Assembly (NCBI GenBank): GCA_008694505.1 | Contig: VZDJ01000594.1 | Location: 13,258,014 to 13,322,013 of the forward strand | Source of the DNA: Cyanoderma ruficeps | Lineage: Eukaryota > Chordata > Aves > Passeriformes > Timaliidae | Length of the DNA: 64,000 bases | Direction: 5' to 3' | Translations under genes and position numbers: made by a program | Shown: positions 50,701 to 62,700 of the stretch, one piece after another | How the letters are laid out: every line of letters starts with the position of its first letter | How positions within the stretch are numbered: position 1 is the stretch's first letter | The notes under the pieces: generated by a model | Databases searched by the model: none | Told to the model about the DNA's origin: nothing | What the model saw: the letters and a program-made list of their open reading frames with translations, nothing else

Positions 50701-53700
50701 TGTCTCAATGAGGAAGTGCCTCACCAACTCGTTGGTTAAGTCTCCTGGGAAGAGAGAAGATGTTCTCACACCACAGCCACCCTCCTCCTACTACTATGCA
50801 GTACCATTAAGAAACCAGTGCCTCAGCTCAAGGGTGGGGTCCCCAACACTACACACGCCCTCCTCAAATCTGTCCCTTTGCACACGTCAACCCCAAGCCA
50901 AACTCCCCCACAGTATTAGTGGGCTGGAGAGGCTGTACCCATGTCATTATACCAAAGTCCAAGATTTAAGTGCTCCTGAGCCCTCCACAGCTCAGGGCAG
51001 AGAGTGTCTGGTGCTTCCCTGCGCCCTGGGAGGCAGGGATCCTGCCACATCAGCACATACCCAAGGGCACAAGTGGCTCAGCAGCCCCAGCTGCCCGCTC
51101 GCTCCGGCTGAACGATGGAAAGCATCTCAGCGTGGGAAGGAGAAGGGCACACAATACCTTTCTTGTTCTGCTGCATGACCGTGGGAGGCGGAGAAGCAAC
51201 TTTCATGGCGAGGCCATAGGCTCCCCGGAAGGAGTGGCTGTCTCGGATGATGAAAGCCCCTGGCTCCCTGTCCTTCAGCAGGGCAATGGCTGCAGGAGAG
51301 AATGGCAGAGCTCAGAGATGGCACAGTAAGAACCAACACACCCTCAAGACACCAGCAGGTGTGGGTTGGGATGGGGTGCCCCAGCTCCACACCTTATAGC
51401 CAGGCACCACAATGTTACTGCACTTCCTGCACGTCTGAGTGGGCTGCCAGGCACAGGCTCATCTCCCCCCACCTCCACCACCCGTGTGTGGGCATCTCCA
51501 ATTCCCATCCTGCCTATCTCTGAGAAACCAAGAACTGAAGAGAAGTAGGAACCAAGGCCCAAATGCTGGGATCACACTCCTGAAGGCATCCTGCCACCTC
51601 CTTGTTCTCCCCACTCATTTTAGCCGTATTTCCAAGACACCTCTGAGCATTATCAACTCAAGTTCCGGGTGTTTTGCACCCCAAACTGCAAACATAGATC
51701 CACTGCACACTGCAGGGACTGGAGCTCCTCTACCAAGAGGAAGGTTTGGAGAGCCCACATCACAAAAACCTGCAGCTGAATGGGACTTTAACCCCCATCT
51801 GCAACAGGCTGAGCAGCTGTTATTCACCTTCACTCTCAAAACAATCCATAAGAAAAATCCTTGTTAATCCCTGTGATCCCAGACGCATCCCAGTTCCCAA
51901 TCTTATGACATCTACTTACCTTGCTCCCTGGAGATGTCTGGTTTGTACCAGTACTTGGAAGTATCCTGCACAAACTTGACATTGGCACGAGTCTCAGGAC
52001 TGATGTCTACAGGAAAGAGAAGACAAGACAAGAAAAAGTTGAAAGATGCTGTATCTGAAATTCTACATCCAGCCAAAGCATTAATACATTAATTACATTA
52101 ATACATTAATTACATTAATACATCCATCTCCTTTCAGATCCAGCACATTGCACTAACCTCAGCCCAGTCCCAGTTCCCCATACCCCAGCCCCAGACAGGC
52201 TGAGCTTATGGGGCTGCTGGGCATCTAAAGCTAGATCCAAGCTCAAGGGCCTTCAAAGGGCTGTGCACCAGATGAGCCCCTGTGGCACACTGTAGCCAGA
52301 CACAAAATGGAAAGTCTTCATTTAAAAGAAGCTGACCAGGTGAAATAAAAACTGTTGGAGGGAAGAGGTATGTCTGGAGGTGACGGGGAGATCCTGACTT
52401 CAGATGACCTTCATTGCTCTCTAATGTTCGAGATTTGGATGACACTTCATAAAAATAAATGTCCTCCCTTATCTTTGCTCTGTGCAGTGGAACTGGACAG
52501 GTCAATCTCGCCTGGGCAAAGCAGCCCCAGCCCCAGCCTGACTGTGCCTTGTTCAGTGCCCACCAGTGGCACAGTCCCAACAGGAGCTGGTTCTCTGGCT
52601 GTGAAGCTTTCATTTACTCAGGCAACACTTAAAATCACCTCCCTTCCAAAAACAACCAGGCAAACAACCAAGAGGGTTGAATAGCATCTCTGCTGGAGAC
52701 ATGCTATCAGCCCTCAGCAATCTAGTCACCTTGGGAGAGTCAGGGGGTTCACTCCCCTCTCCAAGCTGCTTGTTAATTGTTAAGGGTTTAAATTGCTCAG
52801 GCTTCCCCACTGGGAAAGGTCCCTGGCCACAGGAGTCACGGGGCCAGGATGAGTGCCAGAGTGCCCACAAAGGGCTGCCGGCTCAGCAGAGAAACTGGCC
52901 CAGCAGCCGGAGCCACCGCTGCCCCACAGCTTTATTCTCCTGGTCCTATCAGCCCCATCTTGACGTCACCAAGGTGTCTGTAACCGGAGCTGGCAGAAGT
53001 GTTCCAGGCAGGATGGCACCTGAGGCACGGCACCATTTAAAATGAGGAGGCAGCACCACAGTGGGGTCTCACTGGGGTAAAGTTCTCTGGGAATGGGGCC
53101 AAAAGGTCAGTGCATCCCCACGGCAGAGAAAAATTGCCGCCAGGAGCTTTGATCTCTGCATACACATCTCTGGAAGCTGTTTATGCCAGAGATGCTGTTC
53201 GGTGTTTTTCCTGTTTGGATTTGTCAGAAAGCGCAGGAAATGGCCCCAGCCCCAGCGGTGCCTTTGGTTTGCGGATGGACAAGAGGGGTAAATCAGGACA
53301 TGGCTGCAATCCCTTTCCTGATGGCCAGCAAGGAGGAGGAAGGGAGAGCCTTGAGTAGGGCAGGGGGACACGGGGACCTCCAAGAGCATCCCTTACCCGG
53401 CATGGAGAACTTGGAGAAGTCCGGCAGCGTGTGGGAGAAGGCGACGGCGCTCCCACCGCTGGGGCTGGACATGCCACTGGAGAGGGGTGAAGACACCTTG
53501 CCGTTGACAGTGGCATAGTTGGGGAGGCTGTTGGAGCGGTCCCCGGCTGACATCCGCCGCTTCTCAGGCAGAGCCGGCTGCGACGTGGGGCTGCCCTGGC
53601 GGTAGGCAGCCGAGTCTGGGGAGGAGGAGTGCGGCGTGCTCGTGCCAGGGTAGTACGCTGGGGAGACAGGGAAGGACGGCGTGGAGGGAGGCTGGTAGCC

Positions 53701-56700
53701 AGAGGAGCTGCTCTGCCGAGAGAGTGTCAGGTGCCTTTCCTCTGGGCTGGAATAGCCATACAGGGGGCTGCCAGGGGATGTAGCTGCTGCTGCTTGGTGC
53801 CTGGACAGGCTGGGGCTCCCTGGCGGGGCCACCAGGTTGCCATGGGCCACCACAGCATGCCTGCCCAGCCCGGGGCTGCCGGGAGCACCACTCATGCTGG
53901 GGTTGATGGCTCTTCGCCCAAAGCCGGGGCTAGGCGGTGTATTTGTAGCCACAGTCCGGTGCAGGCTGCGGGGGCTCCCTGGCAGAGTGTGGACCCCCAC
54001 CACATTGACCTGTGGCTGTGGCCGAGCTTGAGGTTCTGGCTGGAGGCCAGCTCGGCCATCAGGGTAGTCAGGGCTGCTGTATGCCGAGCCCGGGACCCCT
54101 CCTTGGACCATTGCAAAGGAAGATGGAGACGAGTTTTGGTAGCTGCTGTGAGCAGAGGGCATCTGCGAGCCAACAGGTGACCGGTACGAGGGCTCAGCTG
54201 AGGCATGGGGAGGTGTAACCGTGCCGTGGGGGCTGCCTTCTGACGGGTAGCTGCGGAGGGAGCCCCTGAGGAGAGACAAAGAAAGGCAGAATTCAGTTCC
54301 ACCACTCATTCCTGCTGCTGACCGGTACTGGCACCCTCCTGCATGTGGCACACAGGGAAACTGAGGCACAGAGCCAGTCAGATACTTGGCAGTTTGGAGG
54401 CAACCATGGGATGGGTCCAGCCAGCTTCATGGAAGCAACTAGAGGCAGCTTTAGCTCCACCATGAATCCCAGATCCATCTCAAAATATGACTTCCTGGGG
54501 AACATAGCCTTTTTTCATCTGTGCCCAGCAAACACCTGATTTATTCTGCCCTGCCAGCCTGTGTGGTTGCAGAACACCTCATGGGCTGGGTGGACAGGGG
54601 ACAGGGACAATGGTTCCATCTCACCCCCGAGGACTAATGCTCAGCCTAACCCAGGGCTAGGGGTTAGCACAACCCACCCCTCCTCCCACTCCAGGGCCCA
54701 GGTTCCCAGTGAAAGGTTTCTGAGGTCCAATAATGACCAAGTGACCAACAGTGACCCAGATTTGTGTTCTCAGGGTACCGAAGTTGGCCAGGATACCTGC
54801 ATGGAGAGATGTCAGTCTTTGCAAAGGCAGTTTCAATGTGGGAATAAGCACCATTCCTAGAGATGTTCAAGAAACAACTGGACATGGCACTTAGTGCCAA
54901 TGTTCAGTCAAAGGTTGGACTCTATGATCTTGGATGCCTTTTCCAACCTTAATGATTCTGTGACTCTGTGACTGTGATTCTAAGCCTGTGCACCAGGCAG
55001 GGTTCAGCCCCAGCCCCACCAGTCCCGGGGACCTGCACCCACTGCCTTACCCATCCATGCTGTGAATAGGGCTGCTGGTGGAGACAGGGCTGGGGGCAAT
55101 GAAGGAGTTGGAGAAAGTGCCATTCCTGATGGGCACCTCTGGGCCTGCAGGCTGGGCAGAAGGCTGGGCAGCAGGCTGGGCAGCGGGCAGTGTCCCTCCC
55201 CTGCCCGTTGTGGCCGTGCGGGCCACTGACTCAACATAGCTCCTGGGCTCTGCAGAAAAAGAGAAGTGAAAACAGATGAGCCTACAGCTTGTATGGGAAG
55301 GGGGCCACACCCTTCCCAGGATCCACATTTCACACCAGTGAAGTGCTTGAGCTGACCTCCTCCAGCTGAGTATTTCCCCCTACCTCTTCCACCAGGGGTT
55401 GTGTGAAAACACATCTGGCTCATTCAAGACCCTGAAGTCGCTTCAAGAATGCTGAAGACCCCCAGCCAGGGCACAGGGAGGGGGGGTCACCTCTTTCCCT
55501 GAGGGACTGGAACATGGGACTACGATCCCTTTGCCTGCCACAGCCCCTTCACCCTGCTCTGAGTCAGCGTCCCTCCCACCCAGGATGCCACAGAGAACAC
55601 GTCCTGCTCCCTGTTCATCCACAGCCCCTAAAAATAGAGCTGGTGACTCTGCCCAGCCTTCGCTGACTCACACGGGACTGATGACAATGCCCTTTGGTCC
55701 CTGCCTCCTGCAGCCCACCTCTCCCAGCCATCTCCAGCAGCAGACCAGAGGGCAACTCTAGCTATTTCCACTGCAGCATCCAACACTTTCACTCATAGCA
55801 CAGCCTGAAACCGGAGCCTATGAGCACAACCAAGAAAAACGATTTTCCTTTAGAGACGCCAAGATGTCCCGTGCCAGGAGCAGCAGGCTGGGCTGGCTAT
55901 TACCAGCCATGGCAGACACCAGACCCAGTCCTCATACCTTGCCCCTTACCTCCTGTTCCACCCAAGCTGGTCCCCATCCCTATGACAGCCCCCACAGCCC
56001 CCACCAAAAGCTGCACCAGAGGAAGGGGCTGCAGCTTTAGTCCCATTCTCCCAAGCCCCGCAGCCATGTCACACCTCAGCCTGCCCTACACAAGGTCCAC
56101 TGGCATCAAATCCTATGGGCTGGGCAGCCTTGCCAGTCTCTGGCTCCAGGATGGCCATGCCCAAAGCAGCTCTGCAGCAGTAATTAGCATGACAAACATT
56201 ATTAATGTTATTATTAGTCCTAACAGCTGGGCTCTGGCTCAGCCTGCTGCCAAGCTGGCCTGCACGAAGTCAGCAATGCCAATGCACAGCTCCACGTTCA
56301 GAGCTGGAGCAGAGACATGTAAGGAAAAAGTCACAGGTCCCACTCCTTCCCCCGCAGCACCTCTGTGCCCCACCTGTCTGTAGAGGGGAGGATGAGTCCC
56401 TCCCTTGGGCTGATGTTCCTGGCCAACAACCCCAGGGAAGATCTGAGCCAAAACCAGACAATGGACCTCTACACAGACTGGGTACCAGCACCTAAGGCAG
56501 GACATCCTGAGTGACAGGGATGAGGCACTACCCAGGGCAGCTGCAAGAAATTCATTGCAGCTTAGGTAATTAAATTAATTTCACAGCTACTCACTTTTCC
56601 CCTTCCCAGCTCCCCAGCCCAGACTAAAATTAGCCAGACAGTACAAATGAGTCAGCCTGCAAGAGGTTAAGACCATAAGGCTGTGAAAATGCCAACCCCT

Positions 56701-59700
56701 CCTAAGAAGGCAGGACCAGGGGGCTTGGGGGCTGTGCTACAGTAAGGTGTGGGACCATGGGCACAGGTTCCAGTGTACTGATTCAACACAGGTCAGGAGA
56801 AAAGAAAAGTTAAGAAGTTGCAAGCAGGATTTTTTTTATGTTGAAAAATCTCATCTTGCCTCCTTGTGTTTTCTTGGAAGGGACTCTGGAGATGGGAAAA
56901 TGGGTGGGAAAATAGAGAAGCTCTGAGTAACCAAGGAGATGGGCATTTGTTTGGGAATCCCAAATCCAAGCAGGGCTGCACTCTGGCCAGAAATCCCCAG
57001 CGCTGCATCTGTGTCAGGCTGTTTGAAAGCCTCCTCAGAGCTGACAGCCACATCCTGAGCTCCCACACTGCCAAAGCATCTTCCAGCCCCACACACAGGG
57101 CAGTTATTCCACCTGGGATCTGCTAGGCAGAGCACGGAGGGGCAGGGACTACCCCTCCTGGAGTGTGGCTCCTGGATGTGTGGCTCAGTGCAGAGGGTCC
57201 TAAGCCAGAGATAAGCCAAAACACCAGCCCCTTCTCAGAACTGTAGATTCAATGCCCAAAAATATCATTTTAGAGAGGATGAAGCAGAGCAAAATGCCCA
57301 TGGTGGTCACTCAGCCTATGCAGTGCAGGGTCACTGGACATCGTTGCTTGGGGGTCAACCATCATGCAAGGGGACAGAGATGCAGGACAGCCTGAGTTCC
57401 TGAGAGCCTGAGTTGAGGGTTTGGTGGGAAGGAGAGGCAATGTTTGAGTCTTTGGAAGCTTAAAGCTGCACAGAAATGGTAAAGCTTGGGGGAACTTACT
57501 GGGGGGAAAGCCTGGTTTTATCCCAGCTTTGCTCCCTTTAAAGTATCCAAAAAGCCATCATTGAAAAATCAGTTCTGAAAGTAGAACTTTTTTTCAAGCA
57601 AACACTTTCTCCAGTATCACAGAGTGTTCAGGTTTTGGTTGTGTGCATTTTCAGAAACTTCCAAGGAGAAATGCTGATGGCTGCTAGAGCTAGAGGAAGC
57701 ACCGCACCCACCAAGAGACACCCTTTCCCCAAAGCCCGTCCTGAACACACAGTTCCTCATCCCAGCTCTGAGAGCCCAAAAATTCATTTAAAGAGGAAGC
57801 AAAACCACCCAACAACCGTTACCTAGCAGGCAGCACTCCAAGGAATCACAGCCACTCCCAAAACCACTGTCCCCACACGAGATGTGCCATCCCAGAGCCC
57901 ACAGTGCCTGCGCCATCAGCACAGCCACTCTTGCATTGCTCTCCCAGCTCCGCCCCATCCTTGGCATCCCCAAAGTGGCACAACCCAGAGACAGAAGAGG
58001 TGAGAGGAATTTGCGCAGCTGCCTGGCGGGCGGAAGATGTGCCCCAGCTGCTGGTGCTGCACCACTGCCTGGCCGGCCGAGCTGGCAACACACTGGTGGC
58101 CTCTGCGCCTGCTGACCTTTTGTGCTGCACTTTGGTTTATTTTCACTCTGAATGGCAACAGCAAAGCCAAAAGGGGAGGGAAGGAGACTAAAACTGGGGC
58201 TGTTGCTCCCAGATCCCTTCCAGGCTCATCCAAAGCTGGCTGTAGCGTGCCAGCATCCCCAGCATGCCAACAGTAAGGATGCCACTCACTGACAAAGAGC
58301 TCTCAGTCCCCACGGATGACTGCCACACAATGTGACAGACTTTCAGGTCCAACTTGGACACCGAGAAATCCTACCATGACACAAGGCATGATGTGCCCCT
58401 CCTCTAAAGGGAGCAGGACAGGCAACTCAGACTCCTACATTACTGAGGGACAGCGCAAGGAAGGGCTGCTGGAACAGTCACCTGGGCTTGCTCTGAGTGA
58501 CAGTCCCAACAGTGAGGTTGCATGAGGAAGAGGGATACAGAGAAAGAAAAGCCTTCCTTACCTTCTTGAGTGTCACTGCCTGCTTCCCCTTCTAGCTCTG
58601 AGAGATGGAGAGGCAGGGGAGTGATGGGAGTGGGAAGAGGAGGAAGGGAGGTGTGAGACAGAAAGAGAAATTAGAGTTAAGCAGCTCTGCCTTGCTCAGG
58701 CAGGGGCACACAGAGCACAAAGGAGAGCCCCAAACCTCCCAACACTGTGCTCCAAACTGAAAGCCAGTCTTGACACCCCCCCATCATATTAGCATCCCAG
58801 AAATTATGTCCAAAACCCAGGAGGCTGGCTTCAAATGGGGAAGAGGGAACAGTGCAGCAGAGAGTAACCAAGGGGCTGCTCCAAGAAGCCCAGTAAGCAC
58901 CAAAAAAGCATCAGCTCACCCTTGAGGGCAGAGGGAGAAGGGTCTTGCAGTGCAAGTTCAATCAACCTGTGGCCCCCAGACTCAGATAGGTTTGAGGAGG
59001 TTACACTCAGCCCTGAGCTGGCTCAGGAAGGGGCCCTGGGTGCTGGGGAACAGTAAGGTCTGGCTTGGCAGGCTAATCCAGGACACATCTCCAGGACAGC
59101 AAGGCCTTTGCACTCAGAGACTGCTGTCCAGGATGGAAAGAGCTCTGGATATTGTTCCAGCTGACAGGCTCAGCTCCCAGAGAGCAAACTGTCTCCAGCT
59201 GTCCTAGGGAGGAGAAGGAATGTAGGGGGTGGGAGAGGGAAAAATATGGGGCTGGGCAGGAAACAAGGCCACAGGGTTATCTAGCCTTCACCGCTGAAGA
59301 CCCTACTGTGCCGAGCCCCCCAGGGCAGCACCAACATCCCCCACACTTACACAGTCCCAGAGTCCCCACAGAAGGTGACAAGGACCCCCCATGGCCACCT
59401 GGCCCCAAAAGGAAGTGCCTTCTCCAAACTAGGGACCCTTCCAGGGTATCCTCATAGACACCCGCACAAAAAAACCTGCCTGCAGTCCCCATGTCCATAC
59501 TCACCTCCCACTGGATGCAGCAGGATCTCAGCCGGGTTGTGGGGCTTCAGCCCCAGTGCTGAGAGCGGGGTCTTGGCCAGGCCAGGGGGAGAACGCACTG
59601 TCGGCACAGTGACACAAGAATGTTAGTGGAGGGGTGGGAGGTGATGCTTCAGAAAGGCAGGAGCTGCCCATGGGTTCAGAGCCCCCACAGCTCATCCCAC

Positions 59701-62700
59701 CCACTGGCTGCAAGGGAGGGCTGCTGAGAACACGAGATGCCCTCATATGAAGCAACACCCTACAGAAGGATACTCATCCCCTCTTCATTTGGGAGAGGAC
59801 ACAGGGCGGGAGGTGACCGGGTACAAGCCCCTTGCCCCGTTGCAAAGCTGGCAGGATGGTGAAAGGGGACAACTGCCATCAGGAGAGGCCCAGACCCCAT
59901 CTCCCAGCACCATTCCCATGAAGTCCCACCATAAAGGCATGAAGCCCCTTTTATTTCCCTTACGTGAGCAGCCATTCCAACCCAGCTCTCCCACACCTGA
60001 ACTCCTTTCTGCCAATATCCACATCTGGCTAAGCTGGAATCCAGCTGCCCCTGAGCAGCTCACCACCCCCACATAAGGGACAGAAGGACTGCCAAAGAAA
60101 TCTTGCCCTCCAGACCAGCTCAATGGGTGGGTGAGAATGTTCACACAGAGGGTTGACAATGTACATGTGAGTTCTGCACCCCTGTGCCCAGACATACACA
60201 CCACGAGCAGCTGCATATGTGTGTATGGCTATGGTATGGATGGCAGCGGGGTTTCACAGGGCAGGGCAGACCACCCCAAGCAGATTGCACCTCCTCTCCC
60301 CTCATACCCACTGGGTTTGCCCCATCACCCTGACAATGTATTTTCCCATGTCAAGGGAAACTTCAGGGCAACATCTCTAGCAAGAGAGACCAAAGGGCAC
60401 AGGCCTCCAGCAATGTCTGAATGTCTCTGACTGGTGGCATAGGCACAGGGCCTGTGGCAAGGCTGGGATGAAGTGGGTGGTGGGAGGTCCAGAGGAAAGC
60501 CAGACCCTTGCCCTGAGGCCAGGTCCACCCAGCAGCCTGGGGCTGGAGCAGCCGAGCAGCCAAGTCCCTGGGAAACTAAGACAGCAGCACCTTCCCTAGT
60601 GGGTGTCTCATTTCCTCAAATCCAGCTGACCTCAAGCCACAATGTCAGCTCACACTTCAGCTGGCTGATGAGCAGCAGGGTCCTCACAGAGCCAGGAATT
60701 CTCCCGGGACCACAATCACCCAACAGAGGGGAATTGCTCCTGTATCCCTCAGGGCCACTTTGGCAAAGCCTGAAAGCTGCAACTTCAAGCTTCCCAGGCT
60801 TCCCTGGCTGGTGCTGGATAAACAGCACTGTCCGGGGGCCACGACCCCAGTCAGACTGTTCCTGTCACCTCTACAAGTGACTCATCCCCCAAAGCCACTG
60901 ACCCCCTGCCAAAGGAGCTGCTGCTACCCCAGGGCTGAGCTCACAGTCCCCAGGAACAACAGGGCCATTTCCGAGCTGCCAAGCACCCCAGCAATGCTCC
61001 CACACTCGTCTCCTTATCCCAAGAGACAGGGCTCAAACATCAGAGGATTGTAGGAAAGGAAGAGCAACAGTACAGAAGAAAACACCCCCAAGTCCTGCAG
61101 GCTGAGCTGTAGGGAGCAGGTGGCTTCCCTGAAATCAGGACATGGTATCAGAGCGGGCTGCACTTAGCCCAAGCATCCCCAACCCTATAGCATCCCTCAG
61201 CCTTCAGCCTACAGAAGTGTTTTAGAGGGGATGGGGGGCTGCCATCTTTTTAATGGGTTTCCCAGTTGACTGGCTGCTCCACTGTACTGCTCTGGCCCGA
61301 GCCGTGCTGTGCCAACATGTGGCTGCTCCTCAGGGTGCGTCACTCAAGCTGGTCACACAAACCCAGTCCACACAAACCCACCGCAACTGAGACAGGGTAA
61401 GTCAGAACAGAGACACTGTGCTGGAGGAGCAGAGACAAGCTGCATGCAAAGAGCATGCATCCCAGCCTCTTCCCCTCCTGCCTTTGAAAATGCGAGCAAG
61501 AAGTGACATGGTGTGCAAGTCTGCCCTCCTGACCTTCAGTCCCTCCTGCCTCCCTCCCACTCGCCTGCCACTGCAGTTTTGCTTCTCTTCATGCCATGCC
61601 ATTAGGGAAAAAGGGGAGATGCAGGACTGGGATGGGGTGAAAGCATGCCTCTCTCCTCATCCCACCTTGGGATCTGATCAAAAAAAACACCCCAGTGAGT
61701 GGAGGGTGGGAAAAAGCCAAGACAAGGATGCCGAGCATGGGATGCTGAAGTAAGTTGCATGCTGACAGCAGCATGGAGTGGCAGATGTGGAGGGGAAAGG
61801 AGGATGGAGAGGAGGAGTGGTTAACGTGGCGGTGGGTGTCTGGAACCTGGAGCTGTCTGACCCTTGGCAAATTTCTGGCTTGCCCAGAGCCACCCACCAA
61901 GCCCCTCCGCCTCCCGGAGCCATGGCACTTACAGGTGTTGGAGTAAGGGGTTTGTGGTGACACAGGGAAGGCTGGGGTAGGGGGAGAAATCTCACCGCCG
62001 CTGGAGGGTGGGCTGGTGGGGGAGGCACCCTCCATCTCCTCGAAGGCTTCCTTGTAGCTGTGGAGGTGAGGCTGGGGAGAGCAGGAGAAAGGGTCAGTCC
62101 CATCCCTATGATGGGCACAAACCTCTAGGACACCCCAAGGATAGGGCAGAGGGGACAAAGGGAAGGGTTGCACCTTCTCCCTGCTAACTACCACCACAAG
62201 AACCATCACTGATCCTCAACTCTATGGCTGCTGTGAATGCTGACCACGCCATCCCCCTCCCTGGAGGCATGTCTCCCCAGCCAGCCACCCCCCAACACCA
62301 GCACACCTCTTTGGGCCTCCCTCCAGGGTTGGCTGCGATGGTGCTGACCACCTCAGGTGAGAGCACAGTGGGGCTGCGGGGCGAGCTGGGCTCTGGTGAG
62401 CTCTTCTCATAGTGGCTGTCACTGGGGGTCCGCTTGCGGGCAGGGACTGCGCTCTCCTCCAGAGGCTTCTCCCGGGGCTGCACCCCTGCAGGGCAAGCAC
62501 AGGATGGCAGAGGGGTGAGGAGCTGCCAGCTGAGATGGGGACCAGCAGGAGATGCTCCAGGCCTGACCCGAGAGGTCTCAGCTTCAGCACTCACCTGCGT
62601 CAAACCCCCAAACCAGCATGGGTAACTGGAGCATATATACCCTACAACAGCGACCCCAGACCAGGTGATAAAGCAAGGCAGGGTTGTGGCTAGTGGCTGA

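Larger units (their letters stand above)
54266..55050 (-). other. TNS1: TNS1 intron with MIR-like and CR1 fragments
   Basis: A 785-bp intron. It contains a plus-strand CR1 3' end at about 54855-54985 and a short MIR-like match near 54352-54400. Confidence 0.9.

Noticed and set aside
53629..54180. 183-codon plus-strand ORF
   Set aside because: It is the antisense shadow of the large TNS1 exon, whose minus-strand frame is clearly tensin.
55820..56383. 187-codon plus-strand ORF inside the longest TNS1 intron
   Set aside because: No domain recognised and no matching splice context; likely chance in proline-rich GC sequence.
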